Below are positions 5,815 to 5,912 of a stretch of 5,912 nucleotides of DNA, piece by piece. This DNA is from Gammaproteobacteria bacterium. GTDB taxonomy: Bacteria > Pseudomonadota > Gammaproteobacteria > UBA6429 > Thiohalophilaceae. The translations under genes and the position numbers were made by a program. Location: contig JAHEIJ010000154.1 in assembly GCA_024639445.1 (NCBI GenBank), positions 1-5,912 of the forward strand. The letters run 5' to 3'. How positions within the stretch are numbered: the stretch's first letter is position 1; each line of letters begins with the position of its first letter. The notes under the pieces are model-generated. The model did not search any database and was not told where the DNA came from. It worked only from the letters and a program-made list of their open reading frames with translations.

Positions 5815-5865
5815 CCCCACTTTCGGTGGGCCGCGATGCGAGCGGCGTTGCCCGCCCGGCGGGCA
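5815..5865 (+). other. cluster of GC-rich hairpins after the symporter gene
   Basis: Three consecutive hairpin-forming sequences begin 14 nt after the symporter stop. They are CCCAC-TTTCG-GTGGG (5816-5830), GCCGC-7 nt-GCGGC (5830-5834 with 5842-5846), and the near-perfect 17-nt palindrome TGCCCGCC-C-GGCGGGCA (5849-5865). None is followed by a T-run, so this is not a standard intrinsic terminator. It may stabilise the 3' end of the mRNA or be a REP-like or attenuating element. The remaining bases to 5912 show nothing I can name. Confidence 0.45.
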
Positions 5866-5912
5866 GGAAATCTTCGGGAAACTCGTCCAAATGACTCAAT
5901 AATGGGCCCCGT

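Overview
The window looks like part of a chromosome from a gammaproteobacterium of moderate GC content. The best evidence is the tmRNA, whose encoded proteolysis tag reads ANDDNYALAA, the type found in Pseudomonas aeruginosa and relatives, together with the usual smpB-ssrA order. The genus cannot be fixed from this sequence.

From left to right there are three blocks. (1) At 81-2134 on the + strand lie an ACR3-family arsenite efflux permease and, 38 nt downstream, an exported metallo-beta-lactamase-fold protein whose HxHxDH metal motif is degenerate (TGSQDH). They probably share a transcript. No arsR or arsC is present here. (2) At 2439-3030 on the + strand lies a compact toxin-antitoxin pair: a ribbon-helix-helix antitoxin and a Doc/Fic-type toxin. 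It has its own good promoter and, immediately upstream, a perfect 12-bp palindrome that overlaps a second inverted repeat and is a probable autoregulatory operator. (3) The trans-translation module runs leftward on the - strand. It consists of smpB (3596-4078) and then ssrA (tmRNA, 3139-3503), with a promoter in the gap between them and a strong intrinsic terminator after ssrA. Divergently, at 4236-5801 on the + strand, lies a full-length AGCS-family sodium:alanine/glycine symporter, followed by a cluster of GC-rich hairpins without a T-run.

The smpB/ssrA/symporter part reads as core chromosome. The arsenite transporter, the MBL protein and the toxin-antitoxin pair are accessory-type genes on the side of ssrA that faces its 3' end, the classic integration point for genomic islands. 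No integrase or second att copy is visible, so an island remains a hypothesis. The items most worth a second look are the MBL protein with its altered metal site beside ACR3, the nested palindromes controlling the toxin-antitoxin genes, and a perfect TATAAT placed so that smpB mRNA would be leaderless.
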